Shown: positions 9,930-22,350 of the stretch, one piece after another | Numbering within the stretch: position 1 is the stretch's first letter | How the letters are laid out: each line of letters begins with the position of its first letter | Position numbers and translations under genes: made by a program | The notes under the pieces: generated by a model | What the model was told of the DNA's origin: nothing | Database searches by the model: none | Seen by the model: only the letters and a program-made list of their open reading frames with translations | From: Mimachlamys varia | Taxonomy: Eukaryota; Mollusca; Bivalvia; Pectinida; Pectinidae | Assembly (NCBI GenBank): GCA_947623455.1 | Contig: OX392543.1 | Coordinates: 14,630,757-14,694,756 of the forward strand | Length of the DNA: 64,000 nt | Reading direction: 5' to 3'

Positions 9930-11320
9930 TTAAGCAGTGTGGCAAATGTGAAAATAAATATCTACTGACTTCGGTTTATTATGCTTCAGTTAAGATAAGA
10001 TGACTTTAAAAAGATAATTAAAGGATTTTGGCCACGATTTTGCAAATCTTGTAAAAAAGGGTTGAAACTTGTAGCACATTTCAATAAATACCGATTGGCC
10101 CATCAACGAGCATTTAATTGTGTCCCAGGATCTAGATATTGACAGTCAAAGTTGACCGCATCCGACTGGCGTTAATTTAAAATTGAAATATTGTTTTAAA
10201 TCTGGACTGTAATCGGTTTGCAAAATAAAAGGCTCTTCCAGACTTTTGTTTATTTCACCAAATTCAGTAACACACCAGTCTATTTGTGTGGAATAATCAT
10301 ATAGTTTCCAAGGATACCGTCTTTGGCCATGATACAAACAAATAACATACGCTAATGATTATTGGAACATACTAGAAACTTGTCCTCCTACGATTACTCC
10401 ATAAGTTTTTATAACATCTTCTAGTCACCCAGTTTTGGGTTGAAGTGGTTGCAGTTTGAAATAGTTACTTTAAATTCTAGTGCAGAAAAATACTGCTTCA
10501 TATTCTCGGAATTGTACTCAAACTGAAAGAGTAAATATACTAAATATACGTGAAATTCAAATGAGATAAATAAATGAATTTTGTCATGCTCACTATAGTT
10601 GGTGATATTCATTTCAACATATAATGGTTACTGTCGTACTTACACCAAGAAATTAGACAAAAAGTCCATGCTTACACTTACAGCTAATACATAAATATGT
10701 AATGGGCGTGTCAGAATGGGTACAGGTACCGGATACGTTGTGCCTCAATGACGTCATACATCACGTGACCTAGAATCCAAAATGCTTTTATAACACAGAT
10801 AAACCGTATATTCTTATTCCCTTCGTTCAAACGAACATAAAACATTTAGTATATATAACCCAACACCAATGTATGGGCGTGGCCTTCAACGGTCCAATAG
10901 TTTTAATTTTATAACCGTGCAGATTAAAACCACAACCGTTATAAACGCGAAATGGTAAGTAGCCCTTCCGTCTTCGTCTTCGGAGTCGGCGTCTCTCGTG
11001 CGTTTGGAACCTTCAAATCCTGAGATACTATGATCTGTAATTACAATATTCATTTTTAATATTTCATATAAAATTATAAAAAAAACCCATTTGGTGTGTT
11101 CGTTTTCACCGTCAAGACTCGAATGACCACTACTATCATTTTACTCAACCATTACAACTCTTGACACACAAGTAATACGTAACTTACGTGCGGTCATGCA
11201 CGTGACCCCGACTTTCGTTTCAATTACATGTATTACCTTGCTCCACATACTGGACACCAGTACGTGACACCACAATGTTTACAAACATTAGAGTCACGTG
11301 ACTATGATAAATTCATATTG
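9930..11320. other. No recognisable gene
   Basis: AT-rich DNA separating the two integrase fragments. Frames here are under 70 residues and lack family motifs. A block at about 10,740-10,960 has several stress- or cAMP-element-like words (TGACGTCA, CACGTGAC) and TATATATA but no attached coding exon. Confidence 0.4.
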
Positions 11321-11324
11321 AGTC

Positions 11325-11900
11325 TGTTATCAGACGCAGGACAAGAATTTACGTGAAACCTGATGAGACAATATTGTAAAGAAAAAGATATTAAATACTT
11401 TATCAGTCATAACGAGGCCAAGGCCTCGGTGGTGGAGCGCATAATTATAACATTAAAGACCATGTTGTATAGATATTTCACAAAATACAGAACTTATCAG
11501 TATGCAGACAAATGACAGGATTTCGTCAAGAGTTACAACACTACACTTTATAGATCTTTGAACGGTATAACCCCCAAAGACGTTAACAAGACAAACCATG
11601 CTGATCTCTTTGCATATATGTACCTCAGAAATAAACGTTCCAAAAAGAAAATCGTTACATCAATGAAACTAAAATTTAGTTTAAAGAAAGAAAGTCTCGT
11701 GGGGATCTCACACTTTAAGCAACTGTTTACAAGAGCTATCAACAGCAATGGTCGTCAGAAATCTTCAATGTTAAGAAACGTTTCTTCGCCAAGGCACACC
11801 ACAGTACCAATTGATCGCTACTTTTAAAGAAACCAATCACGGGCAACTTTTATCAGTCCAAACATCAGAGAGTTGGTAAAGATGAAAATGCGTGATGGTA
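11325..11900 (+). pseudogene. Polinton/Maverick integrase, C-terminal fragment
   Basis: Degenerate continuation of the rve integrase. Visible are the second catalytic-Asp context (DAGQEF), the third acidic residue in EAKASVVER, and the family pattern TMLYRYFTKYRTYQY, then SYNTTLYRSLNGITPKDVNK. A basic tail with GISHFKQLF resembles the C-terminal SH3/chromo-like part. There are in-frame stops near 11,350 and 11,515 and a frame change after 11,740. The readable stretch 11558-11827 is only part of it. No longer functional. Confidence 0.65.
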
Positions 11901-11994
11901 CACTGAAGAAAAACTAAAAAAGCATAAAAGGAATTGTCGAATCGAATAGCTCGTATTTGGAGGTTTGCCGTCTTAATATAATCATAGCGTAAGC

Positions 11995-12335
11995 AAAGCC
12001 TAAGATGTCACATTACGAAGTCATTCACAGCAATGGAAGTAAGAAAAACTTTAACAAAACAAACCTTATCATTTTGGTACATACTTCAAAACCCCATTGA
12101 ATCTGCATGGGACTTCGAAAGTTGCCTAATTAGACATCCCATTAAGTACGAGCGGGACAAAGACTAGATTCGTCGATGGTGACAAAGAAACTCTTCTTCG
12201 TCCGGTGAGAGCAATGACAGTAGCCAACTGGTCTCAGTCGTTTGATGCTCCATACTACGTATCTGTGAAACGGTCGGAGGTCAGAGATGTAGATTTTTAC
12301 ATTAAGACCGGAAAAGGTGACCTTGCTTCATTCTT
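11995..12335 (+). pseudogene. Possible Polinton structural-protein remnant
   Basis: After several frame changes, a readable stretch (ANWSQSFDAPYYVSVKRSE, then DVDFYIKTGKGDLASFL) resembles the end of the minor structural protein commonly found next to integrase in animal Polintons. It is cut off by a MITE inserted at about 12,336. The assignment rests on position and weak similarity only. Confidence 0.3.
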
Positions 12336-12700
12336 AAAAGGCCCAATATACGTAACTTCAGGAAATTTTTCTGGATTCTGAAAAATTAAGAAATAAAAAT
12401 CCAGTTGATAACCATGCAAACATAAGCCTTAAACGAAGTAAACCTGAGCGATAACTAACAAGAAACTCTTGACAGAAAATCCAAAGAATTGAAAATAGTT
12501 CAGGTTGGGCCCACTTCAACAACAAGCCGAACGTAGAAGACAGTTCGAAATGGACGCATGTTTACAAATACCGCGTTTCAACTGCTGCTGTACCGGTAAT
12601 CGCGTACGAATTCATCTTGAATATTGCTGATATCAGTTAATCTTAACTCAATCTATAAATATAATAAGTTATTAGGCTTGATTTTCGCTTCAAGTTTTGA
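12336..12700 (+). mobile_element. TTAA-type MITE, copy with lost right end
   Basis: Starts AAAGGCCCAATATACGTAAC and follows the complete copy at 14372-14755 closely through GGGCCCACTTCAACAACAA, GCTGCTGTACCGGTAA and GATATCAGTTAATCTTAACT to TTTCGCTTCAAGTTTT, where similarity stops before the right inverted end. It sits inside the Polinton remnant. Confidence 0.75.
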
Positions 12701-12914
12701 ATTGGAACTCTTCTTCCAAAACATTTAATATCTTACCTTATTCAAACAAGGAAACAGCAGTGTCCTGCGTCATCTACTGTGAATACTCGATTACTTCGGA
12801 ATAAACGCTGCCAGAGATACAGTGTTGCCATAAACAACTTACAGTTACGTTGTGCCATTGAACGTGATTCTGTAATGAGATAGGGTCATCGGAACTTACG
12901 TTCGTGACGAGATT

Positions 12915-13055
12915 CCGAACGAAATAAAAACACTTCCGTTCGGTACATAGTCAATACGGACATAGCGATAGTCTTAGAAAACATAGGTTGGCTATTTACT
13001 GTAAAACTAAGCACCAGAAGGAATTCTTTGACAGTTACGGTCAATTGCCTTGTTA
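12915..13055 (+). pseudogene. Possible adenain-like protease remnant (Polinton PRO)
   Basis: Two short pieces in different frames, YIVNTD and then KHQKEFFDSYGQLP, fit the strand order of the adenovirus-type cysteine protease encoded by Polintons (N-T-D followed by the catalytic His region and an E-F-F-D-S-G motif). The His is present (KHR) but the usual following Trp is not. Frame changes make it non-functional. Confidence 0.4.
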
Positions 13056-13194
13056 TTTTTCGTTCGTTATATTTCCATTAGTCTGGGCAACATTCGGCTC
13101 ATACACTATTTTCAATTTATGTTTCAGAGCTTAGAGACTGAAAATCTTGCAAAAGATGGTTTGGTAAAAATTCAGTAACTTTTCCAGAGTTTAC

Positions 13195-13470
13195 CCCATC
13201 AGTAACCGAATTACTTCTAAGAAAATGAGTATGTCCATACGAGTATGTAGACAGCTCCGTTCGATTTTCCGAACAACAGCTCCCCCCAAAAGAGAAATTC
13301 TTTAGTAAATTGAGTCAATCACACGTGTCAGATGTTGATTACACACATGCACAGAACGTGTGGGAGAAACTTAACATTTCAACTCTCGGTCAATATCACG
13401 ACCGTTATCTCCATACAGAGGAACTTCTATTGGCTTGGTGTCTTTGACAACTTCCGAAACATGTGTCTAG
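13195..13470 (+). pseudogene. Protein-primed DNA polymerase B fragment (Polinton POLB)
   Basis: Readable pieces PYEYVDSSVRF, LPPKEKFFSKL, then DYTHAQNVWEKL and LGQYHDRYLHTEELLLAW match the order of the conserved block of type-B protein-primed polymerases (lead-in to the palm, with the H-D-x-Y-L-x-T/D-x-L-L-L-A motif). There is a stop after RK near 13,225 and another at 13,446, and the catalytic palm beyond is gone. Same strand as the integrase pieces, consistent with one decayed element spanning about 9.4-13.5 kb. Confidence 0.65.
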
Positions 13471-13926
13471 AATATTATGGTTGTTAATACTGTAAAATAA
13501 AACTGCATGTAACGAGCGATAACTCGTATGGCTCTAGCTTGAAGATACTTCTTGAATTTGATAGAGCAAGTATTGTATCGTTTATTGAAATGACGATACC
13601 TATTGTTCGAAATCCCCGGCGTTATTATGGGCCGCTCCAGATGTGTTCTTACGATATGGATGCATTTTTCTTTCAACCACCTGTGGTAAGAAATAAATGT
13701 TAGTAAGAACCCGTCCCATACAACTAATGACTGATATACTGACGCGTGTTCAAAATTTGACAGCTAACATACGTATCTCACATCACGCTGTTGCTCATCT
13801 TTTTGTTTACTAAGTTCTATTTTCTGTTTTGTCTCTTCTTGCTTCTGACTCTGTTGGGAATTTGAATCGTGTTGTGCAGTACAGTGTTTAATACTAGCTA
13901 TAAATTGATATACATTATGCTGTTTA

Positions 13927-14060
13927 AAGGCCCAATATACGTAACTTTCGGCAAAATCTTGTAGCAAAAATCCGTTTTTACTGACAAACTGGGTTTAGGT
14001 GTGGTAGGGTAAATACTAAAATCAACAGCCAATTCTCTACCTTTACGTTACGGTAAACAA
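13927..14060 (-). mobile_element. TTAA-type MITE end fragment
   Basis: TTAA followed by AGGCCCAATATACGTAAC and TTTCGGCAAAA, which matches the right inverted end of the complete copy read in reverse. Similarity fades within about 40-130 bp. Confidence 0.55.
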
Positions 14061-14371
14061 AGTTCTGGTGAAAACGTATTTTATTTTTACTGATGTATGT
14101 GTTTTAAGTTAAAAGCGATAGACATTTGTGACGAAGTTCAAAAAGGTGTAACACAATACCTCACGTAATGGATGAAAAAAAAAGAATATCTGCATTTTAT
14201 GAAGAAAGGGAACCGTAATGGGTAGTACCGGACAATTCTATAACGTATCGACCTTACCTAAAATTACATGTACAGCAAATTGATTTCTTTAACTAGTCTT
14301 TCAGAAATATACACAAGGATATAGATACAAATCAAACAAATCAATTTCATTCAAATACTACATGTACTTAA

Positions 14372-14755
14372 AGGCCCAATATACGTAACTTCAGGGAAAT
14401 TTTCGTGATCCTGAAAAATTCTGAAAAAAAATCCAGTTGATATCCATGCACAAATAAGCCTAAAACGAAGTTAACCTGAGCAGTAACTAACAAGAAACTC
14501 AGGAGAAAAAAATCCAAGAATTAGAAATAAGTCAGGTGGGGCCCACTTCAACAACAAACCGAAGGTAGAAGGCGGTTCGAAACGGACGCGTGTTTACAAA
14601 TAGCGTGTTTCAACTGCTGCTGTACCGGTAACCGCGGAAGAATTCATCTTGAATATTGCTGATATCAGTTAATCTTAACTAAATCTATAAATATCATACG
14701 TTATTAGGCTTGACTTTCGCTTCAAGTTTTGCCGAAAGTTACGTATATTGGGCCT
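14372..14755 (+). mobile_element. Complete TTAA-type (piggyBac-like) MITE
   Basis: 384 bp flanked by TTAA on both sides (14368-14371 and 14756-14759). The ends are inverted: AGGCCCAATATACGTAACTT and AAGTTACGTATATTGGGCCT. TTAA target duplication is the piggyBac signature. No transposase is encoded. Confidence 0.8.
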
Positions 14756-14759
14756 TTAA

Positions 14760-15845
14760 GATTCAAGACTAGTTTCTTGTCCTTTTGATGAGTTTTAAGT
14801 TAAAGGAGCCATTTCTCCTAGTCTCTACAATATTAAATTCACTTCAAGTTCCTGTATTTGTCTACTGCATTCCATCCCACTACCTCGCTATTTAGGATAT
14901 CGACATGATACATATAATCTGTAGCTGTTTATATGCATCGCTGCATCCGATCCGTCTTTTGCTTGCTTCGAAAACGGAATCATTTATAATTCTACCCAGA
15001 AACCCCCGGGGTGTTCCAAATATATGGCGGGAACTACCAGAACTATGGAAAGAATCGAAACAATATACATTTGGAGGATAAACATATATAGAATATTCCT
15101 CATTAATAACGTTTTAAATAAGTAAAATTGCTTCCCTTTACAAACATTATCCAGTTGGATCGAAGTATGGATGGATTCACAAGCTCAAATTGATTCACAC
15201 ACTAGTAAATGAGTGTCGTTCTTCAATATGCTCTCTCCGATAACATTAAAAAAAAAAGAAAAGTGATAATCTCGAAAGTATATTACAGGAAAGTATTATT
15301 ATCTCAATAAATATATATATATGTGATGAGCTTATTTATGGAAGGAAGTCCAATCCTTGTTTCGACCAATGCAATGTCAAATGTTCTGGTGCACGACATA
15401 ATTAATTTAATTTCTTCACATAACATAAGTTGTAATGTTGCTTCTCTGGCTTGTCTATCAAATGTTAATAAAACGTTTAAAATATATCCTTCTCTTTAAA
15501 CGGTGCGAATGTTATCATTCAACAAATATACATGTAAAATAGATGGTTCATATACTACAATTTTAACGGTATCCTTAATTTCTTTTACATCAACAATTAC
15601 TTTACAAGATACGTTTCTGTTATTATAAATAAACAGTACAACATTGTGAACACTTTCCGTATCAAACACATGCAAATAATACGCAAAATCCCGAAGATTC
15701 ACTATTTGCGAAATTACATTGCATCCTTCTTTATCCATGGCGGTATCAAATTACTCTACACTGTACTTCATCGACTATACACAATTTTGTGGTCACATGG
15801 CTGTGTACATTCTTGAACATTGTTAATGCTTGTCTATTCGACATC
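14760..15845. other. No recognisable gene
   Basis: AT-rich. The 80-residue minus-strand frame at 15496-15738 (starts MDKEGCNVISQIVNL) has a plausible amino-acid mix but no known family, no splice partner and no second copy in the window. Confidence 0.3.
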
Positions 15846-16131
15846 CGTGGTCTGTTGCACAGGGACCTGAGGATTTGTTACAGATAGTTTTGGACTTAAA
15901 ATATGGTGTTTAGAGTTATTTCACACATTTGGGGGGTTAAGATCAATTTTCGATAAAAATGCCCCCTTAAAGCTTTTATGACCGTTTAGGGGGCATTTTC
16001 ATCGAAAATTGATCTTACCCCCCCCCCACCCCCCCCCCCCCCCCCCCCCCCGCCTAAATGTATAAAATTACTCTAAAGACCCTATTTTAGGTCCAAAACT
16101 AGCTGTAACAAATTCTCAGGTCGTTGTGGTC
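15846..16131. mobile_element. Fold-back element with expanded poly-C
   Basis: Left arm GACCTGAGGATTTGTTACAG and GTTTTGGACTTAAAATA recur inverted at the right end. Inner arms around GATCAATTTTCGAT are also inverted. A C-rich run at 16018-16051 (interrupted by one A) faces only a six-G run in the left arm, so the homopolymer has expanded on one side or is an assembly artefact. Confidence 0.75.
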
Positions 16132-17235
16132 TATTGGGATCGTACCGAGTAGGCCATTAGGAACTTGATACAATTTATAGTGGTTTATCGCATGGTTTCA
16201 TATTTGAGAGTCGGTTGGTGCCCAATCGTTAAGGTACATGTAGGACTGCCTTTTCATTAGATGACAGCCGGGTCGTTTCTCATCACTAAATGTCACGATT
16301 GGTTATTGTAATCCGATGCTTGTCTTTTCAAGGGTGACAGTTGGGTCCTACCTCGGCACTAGATGACACAATTACTTATTGTAAGCCGATTCTCGTACTT
16401 CTTGATTATTTGCTTCAATGGTTGTTCAGATTCATCTTGGGGACATTCATTTGGGGACATTCATCTACGGGACATTCCTCTTGGGACCATTCATCTTGGG
16501 GATAATGAAGGGAGGCGGATCATACCATCGTGCTATTCAGGGTTAAATCACTATACTGCCGTTCTTTCAACAAGCTAAGTTTGATTATGTTACTTAGCTG
16601 GTATAAATGCTTTGTTTCACGACGATTTTCATTATAGCTTTTATGGATTAAAGTTTATTTAAGCATTAAATATCATTCTGATCCGTGTTATAGGACCATA
16701 ACACGGAACAGATTTTGTTTAATTCTTATATTTACAATTTTCCATTTGTTTTGGTAATAAATTAATATTTATATTCTACATTTATTCTGAAAATTTAAGG
16801 TAGATTTCTAATAAATGGAACAGCCAACAGCCAGTATAGGCCAGCTATTTCCAACGTTATGATCACAATCGTAATGAAGTCATGATGATCACTAAAGAGT
16901 TATGATCTCATAACACGGAAGCTTGCTTTGGGAGTGTTTTTTTAAGTGGCAATGCAGAGCAAATGTAAATATTTTTATAAAACACATTTTTACAAATTAT
17001 ATTTGATTATAGCAGGTAAAAGTTTGAATTTTATTTCTTGACGATTTTCATCATAGATTTTATAGATCAAGTTTTTTTTTTTTATAAAACATTTCATTAC
17101 AAGACATTGTGTGCTTAATAAAAATTATCGCTAACGTTTTCACCCATCTTGGGGCTCTTCATGCGATATTTATAAAAAACGCTTTCAAAACAAATGATCA
17201 AACCTATAAAATTGATGATTTGAAAGGTATTGCAT
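16132..17235. other. No recognisable gene
   Basis: AT-rich DNA. Short repeated words GGGGACATTCATCTTGG occur at about 16,436-16,505. The segment around 16,940 (GCAGAGCAAATGTAAATAT) recurs near 38,195 and marks another dispersed repeat. Confidence 0.4.
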
Positions 17236-17239
17236 TTGT

Positions 17240-17600
17240 CCATCTCAAATGGTGACATAGAGGTGGTATCACTTAATGGCACTCTAGAGGTAGGGACCCC
17301 ATAGGATCTACATGTAACATTTCATATAGGGGTCCCTAGGGGCCCTCTAGGGTGTTTCTAAGGGGTCCTTATATATTGAGGTAGGGGCTGTTAGGGCTCA
17401 CCATAATACATACTTCGTATAGGGACCTACACTTTAAAACACTTCGTATAGGGACAACCTAGGTACCCTCAAGGGGTTTCTAAGGGGTCCTTATCTTTAA
17501 AGGTAAGGACTGTGAAGATTCACCGTGATAGGGACTTCATATAGTGGCCTACACTCAGAGGCATTTCATACAGGGACCTATACTCATCGACCTTTCATAT
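17240..17600. repeat. GGGACC-rich imperfect repeats
   Basis: Several diverged copies of a unit with CTTCGTATAGGGACCTACAC and TTCTAAGGGGTCCTTAT. It leads directly into the duplicated flank of the 22-bp array. Confidence 0.6.
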
Positions 17601-17739
17601 AAGGACCCCTAAGGCCCATGGGACCGTGCATAGACCGAATGTATTACTACTACTATATCAAGGTCAAATGTTGAAGGGTAGACACATACTGTGTAGTGCA
17701 ATATATATTCGGACACGTATTATTTCCATTATGTATTTC

Positions 17740-20700
17740 ACACTGGATAGGGATTAAAGTAACACTAAATACGGATGAAAGTAACACTGGTTAGGGATGA
17801 AAGTAATACTTGCTAAGAAGAAAGTAACACTGGTTAGGATGAAAGTAACTCTAGTTTCGGATCAAAGTAACACTGGTAAGGGATGAACGTAAAACAAATT
17901 AGGATGAAAGTAACACTAGTTTCGGATCAAAGAAACACTGGTTAGGGATAAAAGTAACACTGGTTAGGGATGAAAGTAACACTGGTTAGGGATGAAAGTA
18001 ACACTGATTAGGGATGGAAGTAACACTAGTTACGGATGAAAGTCACACTGGTTAGGGATGAACGTAACACAAGTTAGGATGAAAGTTACACTAGTTTCGG
18101 ATCAAAGTAACACTGTTTAGGGATGAAGGTAACACTAGTTAGAAATGAAAGTAACACTAGCTAGGATGAAAGTAAAGCTGGTTAGGGATGAAGGTAACAC
18201 TAGTTAGGATGAAAGTAACACTAGTTAGGATGAAAGTAACACTAGTTAGGGATGAAGGTAACACTAGCTAGGATAAAAGCAACACTGGTTAGGGATGAAA
18301 GTAACACTGATTAGGGATGGAAGTATCACTGGTTAGGATGAAGTAACACTAGTTTCGGATCAAAGTAACACTGGTGAGGGATGAACGTAACACAAGTTAG
18401 GATGAAAGTAACACTGGTTAGTGATAAAAGCAACATTGGTTAGGGCTTAAAGTAACAATAGTTATTAATGAAGGTAACACTAGTTAGGGATGAAGGTAAC
18501 ACTACTTAAAATGAAAGTAACACTGGTTAATGATGAAAGTATCACTGGTTAGGGATGAAGGGGACACTAGTTACAGATGAAAGTTAAACTTGTTACGGAT
18601 GAAAGTAATAATAGTTAGGATAAAAGTAACATTAGTTAGGGATGAAAGTAACACTAGCTACGGATGAAAGTATCACTGGTTAGGGATGAAGGGAAAACTA
18701 GTTACAGATGAAAGTAACACTTGTTAGGGATGAAAGTAATACTAATTAGGATGAAACTAACACTGGTTATGGATGAAAGTAACACTAGCTAGGATGAAAG
18801 TAACACTGGTTAGAGATGAAAGTAACACTGTATACTGATGAAAGTAACACCGATTAGGGATGAAAGTAACACTAGTTACGGATGAAAGTAACACTGGTTA
18901 GGGATGAAAGTATATAAGTTAGGGATAAAGGTAACATTCGCTAGGATGAATGCTTAAATTGTTAGGGATGAAAGTAACACTTGCTAGGATGAAAGTATCA
19001 CTGGTTAGGGATGAAATAACACTAGTTACGGATGAAAGTAACACTGGTTAGGGATGAAAGTATCATTGGTTACGGATGAAATAACACTAGTTACGGATGA
19101 AAGTAACACTGGTTAGGGATGAAGGTAACACTGGTTAGGGTTGAAAGTAATACATGTACTAGCTAGGATGAAAGTAAAGCTGGTTAGGGATGAAGGTAAC
19201 ACTAGTAAGGATGAAAGTAACACTGGTAAGGGATGAAGGTAACACTAGTTAGGGATGAAAGTAACACTGGTTAGGGATGGAAGTAACACTGGTTAGGGAT
19301 GAAAGTAACACTGGTTAGGGATGAAAGTAACCCTAGATAGGGTTGAAGGTTGCACTAGTTAGGATGAAAGTAACATTAGTTAGGGATGAAAGTAACATTA
19401 GTTACAGATGAAAGTAACACTGGTTAGGGATGAAAGTAACACTAGTTATGGATGAAAGACACACTGGTTAGGGATTAAAGTAATACTAGATAGGGATGAA
19501 GGTAACACTAGATAGGGACGAAGGTAACACTAGTTAGGATGAAAGTAACATTATTTAGGGATGAAAGTAACACTAGCTACGGATGAAAGTAACACTGGTT
19601 AGGGATGAAGGTGACACTAGTTACAAATGAAAGGACCCCTAAGGCCCAGGTGGGCCTATGGGACCGTGCATAGACCGAATGTATTACTACTGCTATATCA
19701 AGGTCAAATGTTGAAGGGTAGACACATACTGTGTAGTGCAATATATATTCGGACACGTATTATTTCCATTATGTATTTCACAATTAAAACACTAAAAGTA
19801 ACACTAAAAACGGATGAAAGTAACACTAGTTAGGGATGAAAGTAATACTAGCTAAGATGAAAGTAACACTGGTTAGGGATGAAGGTAACACTAGCTAAGA
19901 TGAAAGTAACACTGGTAAGGGGTGAAGGTAACACTAGTAAGGATGAAAGTAACACTAGTTTCGGATCGAAGTAACACTGGTTAGGGACGGAGATAACACT
20001 AGTAAGGGATGAAGGTAACACTAGTTAGGATGAAAGTAACACTGGTAAGGAATAACAGTACATGTAACACTGGTTAGGGATGAAAGTAACACTGGTTAGG
20101 GATGGAAGTAACACTGGTTAGGGATGAAAGTAACACTAGATAGGGATGAAGGTTATACTAGTTAGGATGAAAGTAACATTAGTTAGGGATGAAAGTAACA
20201 CTGGTTACAGATGAAAGTAACACTAGTTACAGATGAAAGTAACACTGGTGAGGGATGAAAGTAATACTATTTAGGGATGAAAGTTAAACTTGTAAGGAAT
20301 GAAAGTAATACTAGTTAGGATGAAAGTAACACTGGTTAGTGATAAAAGCAACATTGGTTAGGGCTGAAAGTAACACTAGTTAGTAATGAAGGTAACACTA
20401 GTTAGGGATGAAGGTAACACTACTTAAAATGAAAGTAACACTGGTTAATGATGAAAGTATCACTGGTGAGGGATGAAAGTAATACTAGTTTGGATAAAAT
20501 CAACACTAGATAGGGATGAAGGTAACACTAGATAGGAATGAAGGTAACACTAGTTAGGATGAAAGTAACATTAGTTAGGGATGAAAGTAACACTAGCTAC
20601 GGATGAAAGTATCACTGGTTAGTGATGAAGGGGACACTAGTTACAGATGAAAGTAACACTAGATAGGGATGAAAGTAATACTAGTTAGGGATGAAATTAA

Positions 20701-21118
20701 CACTGGTTAGGGATGCAAGTAACACTAGTTGGGATGAGGCGAACACTGGTTAGGGATGAAGGTAACATTTGCTAGGATGAAAGTTAAACTTGTTAGGGAT
20801 GAAAGTAACAATAGTTAGGGATGAAGGTAACACTAGTTCGGGATGAAGGTAACACTAGCTAGGATGAAAGTAACACTGGTTAGGGATGCAAGTAACACTG
20901 TATACTAATGAAAGTAACACTGATTAGGGATGAAAGTAACACTAGTTGCGGATGAAAGTAACACTGGTTAGGAATGAAAGTATATACGTTAGGGATGAAG
21001 GTAACATTCGCTAGGATGAATGCTTAATTTGTTAGGGATGAAAGTAACACTTGCTAGGATGAAAGTAACACTGGTTAGGGATGAAAGTTACACTGGTTAG
21101 AGGTTAAGGTTACACTGT
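17740..21118. repeat. 22-bp tandem array with higher-order duplication
   Basis: Over 100 diverged units of a consensus near GGGATGAAAGTAACACTGGTTA. A unique flank at 17601-17740 is repeated at 19631-19782, splitting the array. The landmark GCTAGGATGAATGCTTA near the end of the first half (18939) recurs near the end of the second (21009), so about 2.03-2.07 kb has been duplicated as a block. Units contain TTAGGG, but the unit is 22 bp and is not telomeric. Confidence 0.92.
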
Positions 21119-21700
21119 TAAATATAAGATAAGTTTAAGATTACACCGTAAAAGGTTTAATCTACACCCTTTCCTATGTTAAGGTTACAGCAAATAGAGT
21201 TTCACCTGTTGAAGATAAGTTGAAAATCACACCATTCAAGTTTTAATCTAACACTCGGTCCGAAGTTAAGGTTGCATCAAATAGGGTTACAACACAACTG
21301 CCTCCTTTCTTGATGCATCATAACACCAATTTCTTAAGTTTACATCAACGGTTTATTCTGAAAATAAAATGGTGTTAAGTTGCATCGAAATTGGATACAG
21401 CTATGGTGCCAACCTTTCTGGTGCAACCTTACTCTCACAAGTTAACAATGTAAAATGGAATGTGAAAATCCACTGTGGAAGAGTATGCACGACATTTAGG
21501 ATGTAAGCGTTGCTTAAAAGGCTCCTTGTGAAGTTTCGGTATCTGGGAAATTCGTTACATTGACGAATACTTAGAAAATAATCAAAATTACCTGGAGTAC
21601 TGAAGGAGGCGTTTCTCGGATGATTGAACATAGTAATGGAATGAAAGTTCCGTCAGAATGTTCACCCCAAAATATTCCATTTAAAGGTGGAGGAACCTGT
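21119..21700. other. Array edge, no gene
   Basis: TTAAGGTTACA words continue the array in decayed form to about 21,330, with no coding content recognised beyond. The 76-residue minus frame at 21401-21631 has no family features. Confidence 0.35.
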
Positions 21701-21954
21701 TGTTCAGCATAAACGAAAACAGCCTGATCATATATATTATGTAATTATAAATACAGATTTAGAAAGGTGGAAACTGAAACGTACAGAAGGTTCACAAAAT
21801 AATCATATGAATTATCTGTTTGATATTTGATATATGCCTAAGAACTGTAGTCCGATACTGTAAAAGTTGTCTACCTTATTTACAGTAATTGCAGAGACTA
21901 CCGCTAGGTGTCTAAAACTCGATGCATCTGGTTTTGCCCTATCCCTATATACAC

Positions 21955-22350
21955 AGGGGACAACGCCTCCATAAAAAAGCGGTCAACACGCATGTCTAGT
22001 TTTTGCAGACAATAATTGTAAAAGCGTTTGCAAACAATGATATTACATAAGTTATATATATTGTTCGAACACCGAGATAAAGAAATATCGACTTATGTTT
22101 AGTTTTCGTTTTGTTTCGCAAATTGCTTGTTCTTTTCTAAACAATAAACCTGATAGACTTTCTCCTCCATGAAAGTGAATCCAATCCAGCCTTTTCACGT
22201 TTACGGGTAGCCTGGCAAGCTCTTCCACAAAATCCATACATGTCTTTTTTAAAAATTCTCATTCCATTTGAAAGATGATGTCTCTCAAAATACTTTGGAC
22301 CTATCGTGAAAAGCTCTATCAGCTTTATGTTGGTTAATAGTATAAAGATT
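21955..22350 (-). repeat. C1q-flanking duplicated block, copy 1
   Basis: Matches 25445-25860. It belongs to the same tandem duplication as the C1q genes lying just upstream of it on the minus strand. Both copies hold frame-broken remnants reading RPKYFERHHL.NGMRI or, in another frame, a basic stretch EEHARHKRKREKAEL, which suggests a decayed exon of unknown identity. Confidence 0.55.

Noticed and set aside
12325..12360. Continuation of the Polinton structural protein as FLKGPIYVTS
   Set aside because: The bases after about 12,336 are the inverted end of a TTAA-type MITE found elsewhere, so the protein-like reading is coincidental.
17740..21118. Interstitial telomere (TTAGGG) array
   Set aside because: TTAGGG occurs only as part of a 22-bp unit; there is no run of consecutive hexamers.
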